Assembly (NCBI GenBank): GCA_001931905.2
Contig: MSJI02000809.1
Location: 1 to 64,000, forward strand
Length of the DNA: 64,000 nucleotides
Direction: 5' to 3'
Origin: Cladosporium sp. IMV 00045
Lineage: Eukaryota > Ascomycota > Dothideomycetes > Cladosporiales > Cladosporiaceae
Part shown: piece by piece, positions 1 to 9,069 of the stretch
Position numbering within the stretch: the first letter of the stretch is position 1
How the letters are laid out: each line of letters begins with the position of its first letter
Made by a program: the position numbers and the translations under genes
The notes under the pieces: model-generated
Seen by the model: the letters and a program-made list of their open reading frames with translations, nothing else
What the model was told of the DNA's origin: nothing
Databases searched by the model: none

Positions 1-258
1 TTCTCTAGCCGCAGACGATGAGAGACCGCACGTGCAGCCGTGCAGAAACGCCTCAAGATGCTATTCGCTACAGCCTACCATCTTCACCACTTTTCCCTTA
101 GGCGATAGGCGAAAGGATTCGCGGGATGGCCTTTATGCGCGCAATGAGGTGTGAGCGGGACCTGTATGGGTCTCGTGAACGAGAGCTCCAGACAGCTTGC
201 TGGCAAGTGGACTCCTCGGAGGTATACGAAGGAGAGCAAGAAGAGGGCGGGCGAAGGG

Positions 259-265
259 TATATAA
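259..265 (+). promoter_or_regulatory. TATA box of the metallothionein gene
   Basis: A TATATAA element lies about 140 nt upstream of the metallothionein ATG. It is followed by a CT- and CAA-rich leader of the kind common at fungal transcription starts. A strong TATA box is usual for highly inducible stress genes. Positions 1-258 hold no gene I can support. Confidence 0.6.
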
Positions 266-403
266 GGAGCGAAAGAGAAAGCCCATTGAGGTACTTTCTT
301 GCTCGCTCCATCACGCAATCAAACCATCTTCCAACGACTCCAATCAAACAACTTCTTCGAAACCACTTCAGCTTTTCTTCAAGCACCAATCATCTCAATC
401 AAA

Positions 404-469
404 ATGGGTGGCTGCGGTCAATGCTCTAACGCCAACTGCAACTGCAGCACCGGCAACTGCAACTGCTAA
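404..469 (+). CDS. Minimal copper-type metallothionein, 21 aa
   Basis: The ATG opens a 21-residue peptide ending in TAA. Six residues are cysteine (positions 4, 7, 12, 14, 19, 21), arranged as C-x2-C, C-x-C and C-x-C in a Gly/Asn/Ser background with no aromatic residues. This is the signature of short fungal copper metallothioneins such as the Neurospora protein, which has about 26 residues and seven cysteines; it would bind Cu(I) in the cytosol. The context supports a real gene: TATA box at 259, a C/A-rich leader, an AATCAAAATGG start context, and a clean intron beginning two nt after the stop codon. It is too short for most gene finders. The copper-binding role is inferred from cysteine spacing. 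A Ctr copper importer lies at the far end of the window, but there is no sign of linkage. Confidence 0.8.
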   Translation: MGGCGQCSNANCNCSTGNCNC

Positions 470-470
470 A

Positions 471-542
471 GTGAGTGATGCCATCTGCTTGAGGCATCGG
501 TGTTGCAAAGGGTTCGTGTCATCATACTGACAAGACAAGCAG
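471..542 (+). other. Probable 3'UTR intron of the metallothionein gene
   Basis: GTGAGT starts two nt after the TAA stop, a CTGAC branch site sits at 527-531, and the intron ends in AAGCAG at 542 (72 nt). Splicing would leave the coding sequence unchanged, so the intron lies wholly in the 3' untranslated region. Because it is so close to the stop codon, it should not trigger nonsense-mediated decay under the usual spacing rule. Confidence 0.65.
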
Positions 543-1217
543 TCAACAACCATGACGACCTCCATCCCAGTCTTCTTCGCCTGTCATCGCCAATATTCGC
601 TTCGATAATGGAATAGACAGCTTCCATCGACAGGAAAGGACCAAGCAGCCAAGGATGGATAGAAGATATGAGAGGGTTCCATTTCTTCAGTCGGACTTTC
701 GTTGGTAGCTGGTGGTGTTAGAAACAGTTGTTTCGAAACTGAATCTGAAGATTGCCCTCGTTCTTGCTTCTCAAGTGACTTGTCTGCCTCTTTAGTATTC
801 TCGTTGCCTACCATCAAGGTGCTGCCAGACATCAAGGTGTTGCTAATCATCAAGGTGTTGGTTGAGAGTTAGCGTGCAAGTAACGTGACTTTTTGCTTAT
901 CTGCTCAGGTGACATCTTCTGCTCGGGTCTTCTCGTTGTTATTGCATGTACATGTATAGTACAGCACCAGAAGTCACGAGTTGCTTACTAGCTGCTTTTT
1001 CTGACGATGAGGTGTCATCGAAGCTGCATTCGAGCTGCACGTGAGAGTGGGGCCTATGACGTATTGATGAAGGTCGATGGCGGGATGTCGTTGCCTTGAG
1101 ATCGCTATCTGACATGCAACAAGGCCAAACAGAACAACATCCTTGAGATAATCGAACCATCACACCAGCAGCATCTTGACTTATATCAACCCAAACGATC
1201 AATTGCCATCAATCAAC
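543..1217. other. Intergenic, no gene seen
   Basis: This holds the metallothionein 3' end and the promoter of the next small gene. A short direct repeat, CATCAAGGTG(T/C)TG, occurs three times between about 810 and 860. Open frames here are short and lack coding character. Confidence 0.5.
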
Positions 1218-1514
1218 ATGCCTGTGCTCTCCAAGGAAGAAGAAGCCACTGGCAGTGAGACAGACGACTCCCATTCCTGTGGGGCACTTCACTGACCATG
1301 CACAGACCTGACCGATCAGGTTGCAAAGGAGTCCAGTGACTCGACCGCATCGTCTCACAAACTCCACCAGACCGACAACAACGCCACCAGTGGAGGTGCT
1401 GCCACTTTCGAGCACCACAAAGCCAACCCAGGCCCGGTCATCGCCGACAACCTCGGCGAGCCCGCAAGCAAGGAGGAGCTGAAGAAGAGATCTGATGAGT
1501 TGAACCAGAAGTGA
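1218..1514 (+). CDS. Small hydrophilic fungal protein, 81 aa, two exons
   Basis: Exon 1 is 1218-1254 and exon 2 is 1306-1514. The 51-nt intron has GTGAGA, a CTGAC branch site and CACAG. The joined frame gives 81 residues, rich in Ser, Thr, Asn, Glu and Lys and without a membrane segment or signal peptide. It has a central NPGPVIADNLGEPAS stretch and ends in a charged KEELKKRSDELNQK helix. It is probably largely disordered apart from that helix. I do not recognise a named family; small stress-associated fungal proteins often have this composition, but no function should be assigned. The intron splits an Asn codon, and the intact frame across the junction is the main evidence that the gene is real. 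Confidence 0.65.
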
Positions 1515-1678
1515 ACGACGGGAAGGCCTATGTCCGCTCAAAGAGATGGACAAGCTTTCATTGATGGGCACGAAGGTCAATGAGATACGCTCGCGCATGA
1601 GATAATACGATCGTGTATACAACAGCTCCGTCTGCAAACCCGTGCCCTCAGCCGAGAAGCAGTGATCCATGTCTCTTT

Positions 1679-2531
1679 TCAAGGCGGCACCTCTTCTCCC
1701 TTCCAATCCCAGCACTTACCTCTATCGTCCAACTCCCGCCCACAGATGACCTCCAACAACTTCTCCGCCGAGAACTCAGGACTGAAGAGCTTTTCGTCTT
1801 TCACGTTCCCCCAAAACTCCCTGCTGAACTCTGTCTTGACCGTGCCTGGGTGTAGACTAATGGCCATGGCCTTCGCCTTCGCGCTTGTCTTGAGATGGTT
1901 GTCGAATGTCTTCGTGACTTGATTGACCGCTGCTTTCGAAGCTCGGTACGAGTACCACCCTCCAAGCCCGTTGTCTGTAATACTACCCACACGCGCACTC
2001 ATGTTGGCCCAAACAGCGCGGGGCGGCAGATTGTTGACTTCTGAGAGTGTGGTGGCTTTGCGAGGGAGGAAGGGCGAGAAATGCTTCATCAGCATCATGG
2101 GCCCGAGAGTGTTCACTTGGAAGGTCTGGAGGGCATGGTCGTAGTCTATTTGCGCGGGCGACTTTTCGGGGTAGAGGATGCCGGGAATGGATAGTGCGAG
2201 GTGAAGGTAGGAGGACTTTTGAGGAAATGTAGATGAAGCCTTCGAAGCGGCGTCTGCGATAGACTGTTCATCTGTGAGGAATCGTTAGTCGTCTGACGTG
2301 ATGTGACTGCAAAAGGTTGAGGTACTCGCCTAGCACATCTACCTTGAAGACATGCAGTCTATCCTCGTCAACATCTTCCAATCCATTCAAAAGGCTCTCC
2401 CGCGTCTGGTCAAGGTCCTTCCTTGCTGTTGTTACAACAGGCACTGTGGTGGTTTGAAGAAGTCTGCGAGCAAGCTGAAGGCCAATGCCTCGAGAAGATG
2501 GCGATACCAGTGCCCACGGCTGCATGTTCAT
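1679..2531 (-). CDS. Short-chain dehydrogenase/reductase, C-factor-like, 264 aa
   Basis: Exon 1 is 2531-2330 and exon 2 is 2271-1679. The 58-nt intron starts with GCGAGT, a GC donor, and ends CTAAC...CACAG. Joining there gives a continuous 264-residue SDR; no GT donor restores the frame. The cofactor motif VSPSSRGIG lies at about residues 9-17, a variant of TGxxxGxG. The structural NTLGP follows near 121, an active-site Ser near 164, and the catalytic YRASK at 176-180. The LHPGTVKTEFS stretch after it is typical of the C-factor (CsgA) branch of atypical SDRs. The likely activity is NAD(P)-dependent oxidoreduction of an unknown substrate. The gene converges on the 81-aa gene. Family assignment is firm; the substrate is unknown. 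Confidence 0.88.
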
Positions 2532-2861
2532 GTATTACAGCTAGATAGCTGAAAAGATTTTAGACCCATAGCTACATCGAATGCAAATATCTCTTGCTGT
2601 TAAGCAGATCTCCATTGCTATGACGATGTGCAAGATTGAGTTTGGGTGACGAGATCTTGGGGGATCGTGTATGGAAGCAAGGATCATTCTGAGGGTCGTG
2701 CGGATTGCTTGACGAGGTGGACCACCGACTTCGCGATCATCCAACACGTGCGAGAGTTCCCGAGGTTCACGTCTCAAGACTCTCTCTCTCTCTCGCATTG
2801 ACTCCCTCGAGAAATACTGGTCTTGTCACCGGCATGCAATGATGGCAACCTTTTGTGCAGA

Positions 2862-4187
2862 ATGGGCGTGTTTAACAAGGCCAAGTTGGCCGCTAAACGA
2901 GAAACCTTGAAAGGCCTGACCAAACCTGTCCGCGACCTCTCTCTGGAACCTTTATCTGCAACACCAAAGCCAATATCGGATACCAAAGTTTCAGCAGTAG
3001 AATCACGGATACGATATGATCTGACCTCAAAATCATCGTCAGCGGTAGTGAGAATTATACCCATAAAGGCGAGGGTGGTGGGTTCACAAGATCTGACGAA
3101 CGCCATCCTCGAAAGGCGGGCTGTTCGACTGGCACAAAGGCGAGCCAAAAGCCATGCATCAAAGCTGAATCCAGAAGACTATGGCTCGATGAAACAGCTG
3201 CGAGATATCCTCGGGCTTCCTCCATTGTACTCGTCACACAACGTGGACTCGACCAATGCTTTGCCACAAGACGCTCTACTGGTATCCTTCGACACAGAAT
3301 GGGAACGTCGCGGCTTAGGCAAGCACGTCGTCGAAATCGGCGTGACACTTCTGGATACACGAGATATATCCAAGACTTCTCCTGGCCCATATGCTCGTGA
3401 CTGGATCTCTAAATCGAAGACCTATCATTATGTGGTCGACCTCACGAGACGCCCCACGGACCGCATGCGAGGCTGCTACTTCAGTGACGACATGTTCGCG
3501 GACCTCTCAACCATCAAACAAGATCTCCTCAGCATCCTCCAGCAATCTACTCATCCGAAATTCGATCCAGCCACGCCAGAAAAAGATCGTCCTCGCGGTA
3601 CCCGTAAAGTCATTTTGGTAGGCCATTCAGTCGCTATCGACTTACACCAAATGTATCGGTCTCCCGATTTGCACCTGGATTTCTTCAGCAAAGACGTCTT
3701 CCTGACAAAACCATCCATGGCCTTCGACACGCTCATGCTCACGGACGCGGCAATCCAGCAAGGAGCCGAAATGACCTCCGCAAAATTAGGCAAGCTGGTC
3801 AACTGGCTGGGCGTGCATCCTCAATATCGGCACAACGACTCTCTTATCGGTTGCCACAATGCCGGCAACGATGCGGCTTACACTATGATGGCTCTTCTCA
3901 TGTACGCAGTGAGATGGGAGGAGATTGTGCCTGGCAGCCTCCTGCCCGGTGGCGCCGAGCCTCAGCAGCAAACACCCGGACGGGGTCTGCGGATGGTGCG
4001 GCAGAGAGGTGCATGCAAGACCGATCAGGCAGTGATCTCTGGCAATCGTGCTGCGCGCAAGGCACGTTTGTATACAAATGAGCTCTCGCCTTTAAGCAAA
4101 GAACCTAAACTGTTCACGCCGATTACTATGAACAAGGGATTTCGGTCTTGGTTTGCTATGATGGCTTCGTGGGCGCGACGCCATTGA
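2862..4187 (+). CDS. Gfd2/YDR514C-like protein with RNase H-like DEDDh exonuclease fold, 441 aa
   Basis: This is a single-exon gene. I use the first in-frame ATG, at 2862; the frame is open further upstream but only from non-AUG codons. The N-terminal ~130 residues are basic and probably disordered. The rest carries the DEDD pattern: SFDTEWE (D144, E146), VGHSVAIDLHQM (D260) and CHNAGNDAAY, where H332 and D337 fit H-x4-D of the DEDDh class. This matches the fungal Gfd2/YDR514C C-terminal domain. Yeast Gfd2 is linked genetically to mRNA export. The acidic residues appear intact, so nuclease activity is possible but unproven. The last ~70 residues are basic (RAARKARL and similar), fitting a nucleic-acid role. 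Its promoter faces the SDR gene, about 330 bp away. Confidence 0.82.
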   Translation: MGVFNKAKLAAKRETLKGLTKPVRDLSLEPLSATPKPISDTKVSAVESRIRYDLTSKSSSAVVRIIPIKARVVGSQDLTNAILERRAVRLAQRRAKSHASKLNPEDYGSMKQLRDILGLPPLYSSHNVDSTNALPQDALLVSFDTEWERRGLGKHVVEIGVTLLDTRDISKTSPGPYARDWISKSKTYHYVVDLTRRPTDRMRGCYFSDDMFADLSTIKQDLLSILQQSTHPKFDPATPEKDRPRGTRKVILVGHSVAIDLHQMYRSPDLHLDFFSKDVFLTKPSMAFDTLMLTDAAIQQGAEMTSAKLGKLVNWLGVHPQYRHNDSLIGCHNAGNDAAYTMMALLMYAVRWEEIVPGSLLPGGAEPQQQTPGRGLRMVRQRGACKTDQAVISGNRAARKARLYTNELSPLSKEPKLFTPITMNKGFRSWFAMMASWARRH

Positions 4188-5648
4188 CGAGATCGAAGAT
4201 GGGTAGGCTTATCGTGAGATGTCTGCGTTTCTCTCGACCACGCATGACTCGAACCAGAGCAGCGCGGCCGTGCAAACTTGACCAAGGAGCCAACATTCCA
4301 CGGATCAAGACCGACTTTCTACTTGAAGCCGCGTCGAGCCCTTCTTCGGTGGCAGTATTGATTAAGAAAGCGAAATTATCGGAGAAGGCGAGATTGGGCA
4401 TACGCTTCACGCTATCACGAAGTCCGGCTTGTATGCGATCCAGCGATGCCAAACGGAAGAAGATGTGATCGAAGAAAACATGAGCAGTGCGATGAAGACA
4501 AGCAAGCAAAGAGTGCAAGCCAGACGAAGAGCCCTAAGGATTCCGATGAAGTTGAAGCGGTGATCCGCGATGAGAGCTGCGAGTACCCTCTATTGGAGGA
4601 ATGGTGCGAACATGAGATTCAAGACAAGAACTATGGTCGAGCAGTAGATGAACAAACGACGGCCGCAGCTTTGCGAAATATAGCGCATAGAAAGCGTTGC
4701 CAAAGAAGAAAATATTGCGCATCTTTTCCCTCCAGTTTGTCGTTCTTTAAGGCGTTTGAATGAAGACAATCGCAAGACGATGAGTATGCAATCCCTATCA
4801 CACTTATCTAAATCTGAACGAACACAAGATCTTTCATCGATATCTGCTACGACTCAGACGCTTTACATCCATCCATCTCGCCCAAAGGAGACATGACCAT
4901 CGGTCCGGGCCTCAAACCCCGAACAAAGCCGCTCCCATCTACATAACTCCCCAACTCCGACCCAGCCGCCCCAGAATCGGATATCACGGATCTGACGAAG
5001 TATATCACCTAACAACCATTCTGCATGACAATTCCCATCAACAATCTCAAGGAGCTCTCTCCGGCCCTCAAACCGGATGTGTCGGAAAGTCCGTCTCAAG
5101 ACACAAAAGCCATACTCGAATTGTCACGCATCCGCACCTTTATGCGGGTGGCTTGGTGAGCGCTAGCCTTGGTGTCGTCAGCAGGGTGGGCTGATTGTTC
5201 GAGGTCGAGCAGGGCTGTGTATACCTTATCTGCCCTGACTTCGATTTGTACTGCGACTTCGAATGGTTGCCTATCTTCCTGGTGTGACCGGGGGTTTCGT
5301 ACATATCTGCGGCCTTTCGGTCGGATACAACGGACGGATTTTGACGAAGGTGTCAATTGTACCTACCGATGCCTAGGATTGTTCTCCACAGTTGAGATAT
5401 ATCTACATCAACATCTCTTGCTGAACGGAATTCACATCACCTCCATCAACTCCACAGCCTGAACAAAACAAATCATCAAGCACAACTCACTGTTTAAGAA
5501 CCGACTCGATTAACCAACCAAAGACACAACACCCCACATCCACCCATCTCAAACCCAACACCCAAACCTCACCACACCCAGCGGAAAAAACAAAAATCAA
5601 ACCTCACCACCCAAACCTCAACACCCAAACAAACAAGACTTTCAAACC
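4188..5648. other. Intergenic, no supported gene
   Basis: Several short frames overlap on both strands, for example 4148-4468 and 4446-4763 on plus and 4156-4518 on minus. None has a recognisable domain, consistent codon choice or clear splice signals. The last ~130 bases (5520-5648) are strikingly C/A-rich with repeated CCCAAACCTCA blocks, which look like the promoter and leader of the locus that follows. Confidence 0.5.
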
Positions 5649-6034
5649 ATGCCCTCAGCATCAGCATCAGCAGACTGGGAACAAACCTTCCTCACCAAAT
5701 TTCTCGCGTCCTCACGACCCAGCAGTCCTTCATCCTCACCCTCTTCAGCACCCTCATCCTCGAACTTCTTCAACACGCCACCCACCTCCGCACCAACTCT
5801 CCCATCCACCCCCTCAACGCGACGAAGCGACTCGCCCTCCCAGCCGTCGCAAGGGCAGCAAGCCGCGGTGGCTCCGACGTCAACGGCCGCTGGTCGTTGA
5901 AAGGGCACGCGCGAGGGAATGCTGAAATCGCTTCGCTTCGACGACACACCAAAAAGAGGAGATGTCGGGCTTGTGGGCTTTTGAAGTTGAGTTTGGGGGA
6001 GGCAAAGAAAGCAGGCGTGAGGAGAGGCGAGTGA
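5649..6034 (+). CDS. Probable protein-coding locus, frame unresolved
   Basis: Two plus-strand frames overlap. The frame starting at the ATG at 5649 gives 83 residues (ends 5900): a DWEQTFLTKFLASS opening, then low-complexity Ser/Pro. The frame two bases further on is open from upstream of 5649 to a TGA at 6032-6034. It looks far more protein-like: C-ending codons (ctc, acc, ttc, atc) and the segments ELLQHATHLRTNSPIHPLN, ATKRLALPAVARAA and a basic RRHTKKRRCRACG. That second frame has no in-frame ATG nearby. Either an upstream exon is spliced in (AG acceptors lie at about 5658 and 5673), translation starts at a non-AUG codon (a CTG at 5675 has good context), or a frameshift exists. No family is recognised. 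Confidence 0.45.
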
Positions 6035-6404
6035 GGCCACTTGGAAGGGGTGGGGAGGCGGCAGTCGGGGAGATGAAAGGTGGAAGACTACCTACTGGGA
6101 GAGGAAGGAAGGAAGTGAGGGTGGTGAATTTGATGAATTTCACGATGTGGATTTTCCAGGTTTTATTACAGGACTGGACGTCTGCGGGCGATGATGGTGG
6201 TTTTTGTGCCTTTTTTTCCCCTGATCTTAGTGGGGCTGCTTTTTTGCGTTCTTCCTTTTGAGCGCCTACTGGTCCTGCGAGGAGATGAGTTCTGCAGACT
6301 ACGAACGAGCAGGGGAGGAAGATTTGCCTGCCTGCCTGTCTTTCTGTCAATCGTAGCTAGTAAGCTCTAAGCCAATGCGAGTTTTGAGGAAACGACAAAT
6401 ATGC

Positions 6405-6423
6405 AAAAAAAAAAAAAAAAAAA
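6405..6423. repeat. Poly-A tract of 19 in the 6035-6482 spacer
   Basis: A run of 19 A lies between the unresolved locus and the 3' end of the dipeptidase gene. No retroelement sequence adjoins it, so it is most simply a slippage tract. The rest of this spacer is GA-rich with no gene. Confidence 0.7.
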
Positions 6424-6482
6424 CGAAAGCCTTTCGTTGTTTGTTCGGAGGCTTCATATTTGAACATCTAGCATTAACTCAT

Positions 6483-8129
6483 CTATTTCGCATCCATAGG
6501 CTCCTCAGCAATGTAATGCAAATAAGCGCCGAGCAACTTCGTGCCCTCGATATAGTTGCCCTTGTCGAGCTTCTCATTAATCGAGTGAGCGGCGTCCGTG
6601 CTGCTTCCCATAGGCAGCAGAAGGACGTTCTTGCCCGTGGCCTGCTCGAACGTGAGCGTCACGGGGATCGAGCCGCCCTCGCGGGTCAAATCGGGCTTGA
6701 CGCCCCAGACCCTCTCGACGGCTTTGGCGGCGGCGGTGAAGTTGGGGTGGTTGGGCGAGGCGACCCACCACTTGCCGGCGTGCTGCAGGGAGACGTTGAG
6801 GGTGTTCTTGGTGTTGAGTTTGGCGAAAGCGGCGTTGACGTGCTTGAAAACCAGCGCGTCGACGTCCGCGGGCTCCATGTTGGGGACGGTGCGGATGCTG
6901 AATTTGCCGGTCACTTTGGCGGGGATGACGGTTTTGGCGCCGGGGGCGGAGAAGGCGCCCTCGATGCCGTGGAGCGACAGGGAGGGGAAGCGCCAGCGGC
7001 CCATGAGCGTGCGCTCTTTGCTCTCGAACAGGCCGCTCTTGCTGCCGAGGCTTTCGTACAGGTTGTCCATGGTGAAGTCGATGTTCTTGTAGACCTCCTT
7101 CTCCTCCTCGGTGACGGGGGCGACGAGCTCGGCGATGCCGTCGATGAGGATGTTGCCGGACTCGTCGACGAGGGAGGACATGACGCGCACGAGGTCGGTC
7201 ATGGGCTCGTGGGCGGTGCCGCCGTAGACGCCGGAGTGGAGGTCCTGGCCCGGACCGCTGATCTCAATGCTGTAGTAGCTGCAGCCGCGCAGGCCGTAGG
7301 TGAGGCAGGGCTTCTTGGTGCCCAGCCAGTAGTTGTCGCTGATGCAGCAGACGTCGGCGTCCTGGAAGAACTTGCCCGGCTTGCACTCCTCGATGATGAA
7401 GTCGTCCAGACCCTCCGAGCCGTACTCTTCCATGCCCTCGAAGCACATGAGCAGGTTGACGGGGAACTCGACGCCGGCCTTCTGGTGTGCCTCGATCGCG
7501 TTGACCCAGCCGAGAACGGGGCCCTTGTCATCCGTGCTGCCACGTCCGAACATCCTGCCCTTGTCGTCGACAGTGAGCTTGAACGGCTCCGTGTTCCAAC
7601 CATCCGACAGGTTCGCAGGCTGCACATCGTAGTGACCGTAGACGAGGACGGTGCGCTTGCTCTCGTCCTTCTTCGCGGGATAGCGGCCAATGATGGCGGG
7701 CGGGAGGGTCAGGTGTTCCTTGTGCGGCTGGGGGCCCAGCTCGCGTGCCTCCATGTGTGCTCCCAGCGCCTCGAGCTGGGCCTTGAGGAAGTGGCCCATC
7801 TTGACCACGTCGGGCCTTCGCTCATCCTCGGCGGAGATGGAGGGGATGGCCACGGCCTGGCTGAGACGGTCGACGAAGGAGTTGGAGAGGTCGTCGACGC
7901 TCTTGAAGTACGAGTCCAAGTGGGGCGCCATTTTCGCTGAGGCTTCGGATCGGTAAATGTATGGCCAGGCGCGGGTGTTTGTCGAAGAGAGGCGGATGGA
8001 GGGGCGGCTGGAGCTAAGCTTTGCGGTGGTGGAGGGGAATGGCGTGACGGTGGATCGGAGGGAGGAAGGTCGTCCTGTTGCAGCAGCAGCTCTTGACAAA
8101 AGGCTGAATGAGGCAAAGATAGAGGACAT
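6483..8129 (-). CDS. dug1: Cys-Gly metallodipeptidase of the M20 family (Dug1/CNDP type), 548 aa
   Basis: This single-exon gene starts at the ATG at 8129. M20 landmarks are in order: metal-binding GHYDVQP (His near 166), the bridging Asp in RGSTDDKG, catalytic CFEGMEEYGSEG, the dimerisation-region LHSGVYGG, and REGGSIPVTLTFEQ with the late MGSSTDAAHS. The match is to Dug1/CNDP2, which hydrolyses Cys-Gly and other dipeptides and in yeast completes cytosolic glutathione breakdown. The yeast enzyme is about 480 residues. Here a 66-residue Ser/Arg-rich extension without acidic residues precedes an internal Met (MAPHLDSYF) that aligns with the usual N-terminus. The extension resembles a mitochondrial presequence, so two initiation sites could give mitochondrial and cytosolic forms. 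High GC explains the long shadow frame on the other strand. Confidence 0.93.
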   Translation of the reverse strand: MSSIFASFSLLSRAAAATGRPSSLRSTVTPFPSTTAKLSSSRPSIRLSSTNTRAWPYIYRSEASAKMAPHLDSYFKSVDDLSNSFVDRLSQAVAIPSISAEDERRPDVVKMGHFLKAQLEALGAHMEARELGPQPHKEHLTLPPAIIGRYPAKKDESKRTVLVYGHYDVQPANLSDGWNTEPFKLTVDDKGRMFGRGSTDDKGPVLGWVNAIEAHQKAGVEFPVNLLMCFEGMEEYGSEGLDDFIIEECKPGKFFQDADVCCISDNYWLGTKKPCLTYGLRGCSYYSIEISGPGQDLHSGVYGGTAHEPMTDLVRVMSSLVDESGNILIDGIAELVAPVTEEEKEVYKNIDFTMDNLYESLGSKSGLFESKERTLMGRWRFPSLSLHGIEGAFSAPGAKTVIPAKVTGKFSIRTVPNMEPADVDALVFKHVNAAFAKLNTKNTLNVSLQHAGKWWVASPNHPNFTAAAKAVERVWGVKPDLTREGGSIPVTLTFEQATGKNVLLLPMGSSTDAAHSINEKLDKGNYIEGTKLLGAYLHYIAEEPMDAK

Positions 8130-8585
8130 GGAGATGGGACCCGCGCAGAAAAAGAGATTCACCACACGGTGGTTATCTGCCTGATTAGCTAGGTACTGTT
8201 TACGAGATCCACCGGCTTTAACCGCAACAAGGCGCGTGGTCAGCGGCTTCTGTTGGTTCTTGAAGGTGGATGGTGGGGTTTCGCTCTCGCAATTCTATCT
8301 CTCGCTTGACGGATTGATGCCGAGGTGCCGCTTCGATGAAACCCTGATCCACCTGTCTCAACCTGTCCATCGACCTTTCTACTTCACTTGCACCTCCATC
8401 CATTCATGAAAACCGAGCTATTGCAACAAGCATCTACATCGACCTATCTTCCCCTGCTTTTGATATCCGTCCCAACTCACCCAAGATCTCTTCCCTTGAA
8501 CAAAGTCAGCCCTGATTTTGAAGCTGCTTCATAAACTACCCACTCCTCCCAGCCCTCATCGATTCACACCAAACGTGGAATCACA
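8130..8585. other. Spacer between the dipeptidase promoter and tRNA-Ala
   Basis: This contains the presumed promoter of the dipeptidase gene, with CT-rich tracts and no open frame worth calling, and then the 5' flank of the tRNA gene. Confidence 0.5.
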
Positions 8586-8688
8586 GGGGATATGGTCTAG
8601 CGGTATGACATCTTCTTAGCACTGTACAATTAAACCCCGTACATCAGCTGAGTGGAGAAGGTTCCCGGTTCGACTCCGGGTTTCTCCA
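8586..8688 (+). tRNA. tRNA-Ala (anticodon AGC) with a 31-nt intron
   Basis: The cloverleaf reads as acceptor GGGGATA/TTTCTCC with discriminator A, a 3-bp D stem around TAGCGGTAT, anticodon stem TCTTC/GGAGA, variable AGGTT, and T arm CCCGG-TTCGACT-CCGGG. The anticodon loop TTAGCA plus T gives anticodon AGC at 8618-8620. The intron is 8622-8652, at the canonical position after base 37. It contains GCTGAG, which pairs with CTTAGC around the anticodon, as expected for eukaryotic tRNA introns. G3:U70, the alanine identity pair, supports the amino-acid call. One acceptor pair (6:67) is a T-T mismatch, which is unusual. Both halves are identical to the copy at 17319-17419. Confidence 0.82.
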
Positions 8689-9069
8689 TTGGATTTATTC
8701 TTTTGCTCTTCTTCTCTTGCCTTTCCTTGACAGGGAGGGAGTTGGAAAAGTTCATTTTTCTTTTGCTACTTTTGGTGGTGCAAGTGATGTTTCAGTCGTT
8801 GGACGTTCGTTAGGCAGGTAGCAAGCTTGCATCAAGTGAGAAAGTGATCGATCGACTGGTTTGTGATGAACGGCATAGGCTGGGACAGGAGAGAAGAATT
8901 CAACGGTGTGTATCGGGAAAACATTAAAAGGGTATCTATCATTCATGCTATCTAATGCTGAGGTGTCGTGCAAGGCGTGAGATGCTCTTTTGTCCAAGTC
9001 ACCCTTGAACTCTGTACTTCGGGAGTTCACAACTCTAAAAACCCAAACACTCTGGGGAAAATACTCCTC
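8689..9069. other. Spacer, no gene seen
   Basis: A T-rich run (TTTATTCTTTTGCTCTTC) follows the tRNA and can serve as the polymerase III terminator region. The remainder is the 3' flank of CDT2. Confidence 0.4.

Noticed and set aside
4148..4763. Overlapping frames after the Gfd2-like gene, possibly a decayed gene
   Set aside because: Frames on both strands are short and mutually overlapping, with no recognisable domain or splice junction to join them.
6375..7940. A 521-codon plus-strand open frame
   Set aside because: It lies wholly antisense to the dipeptidase, whose protein is conserved along its length. The frame is a by-product of high GC at third positions and reads as Gly/Val/Asp-rich nonsense.
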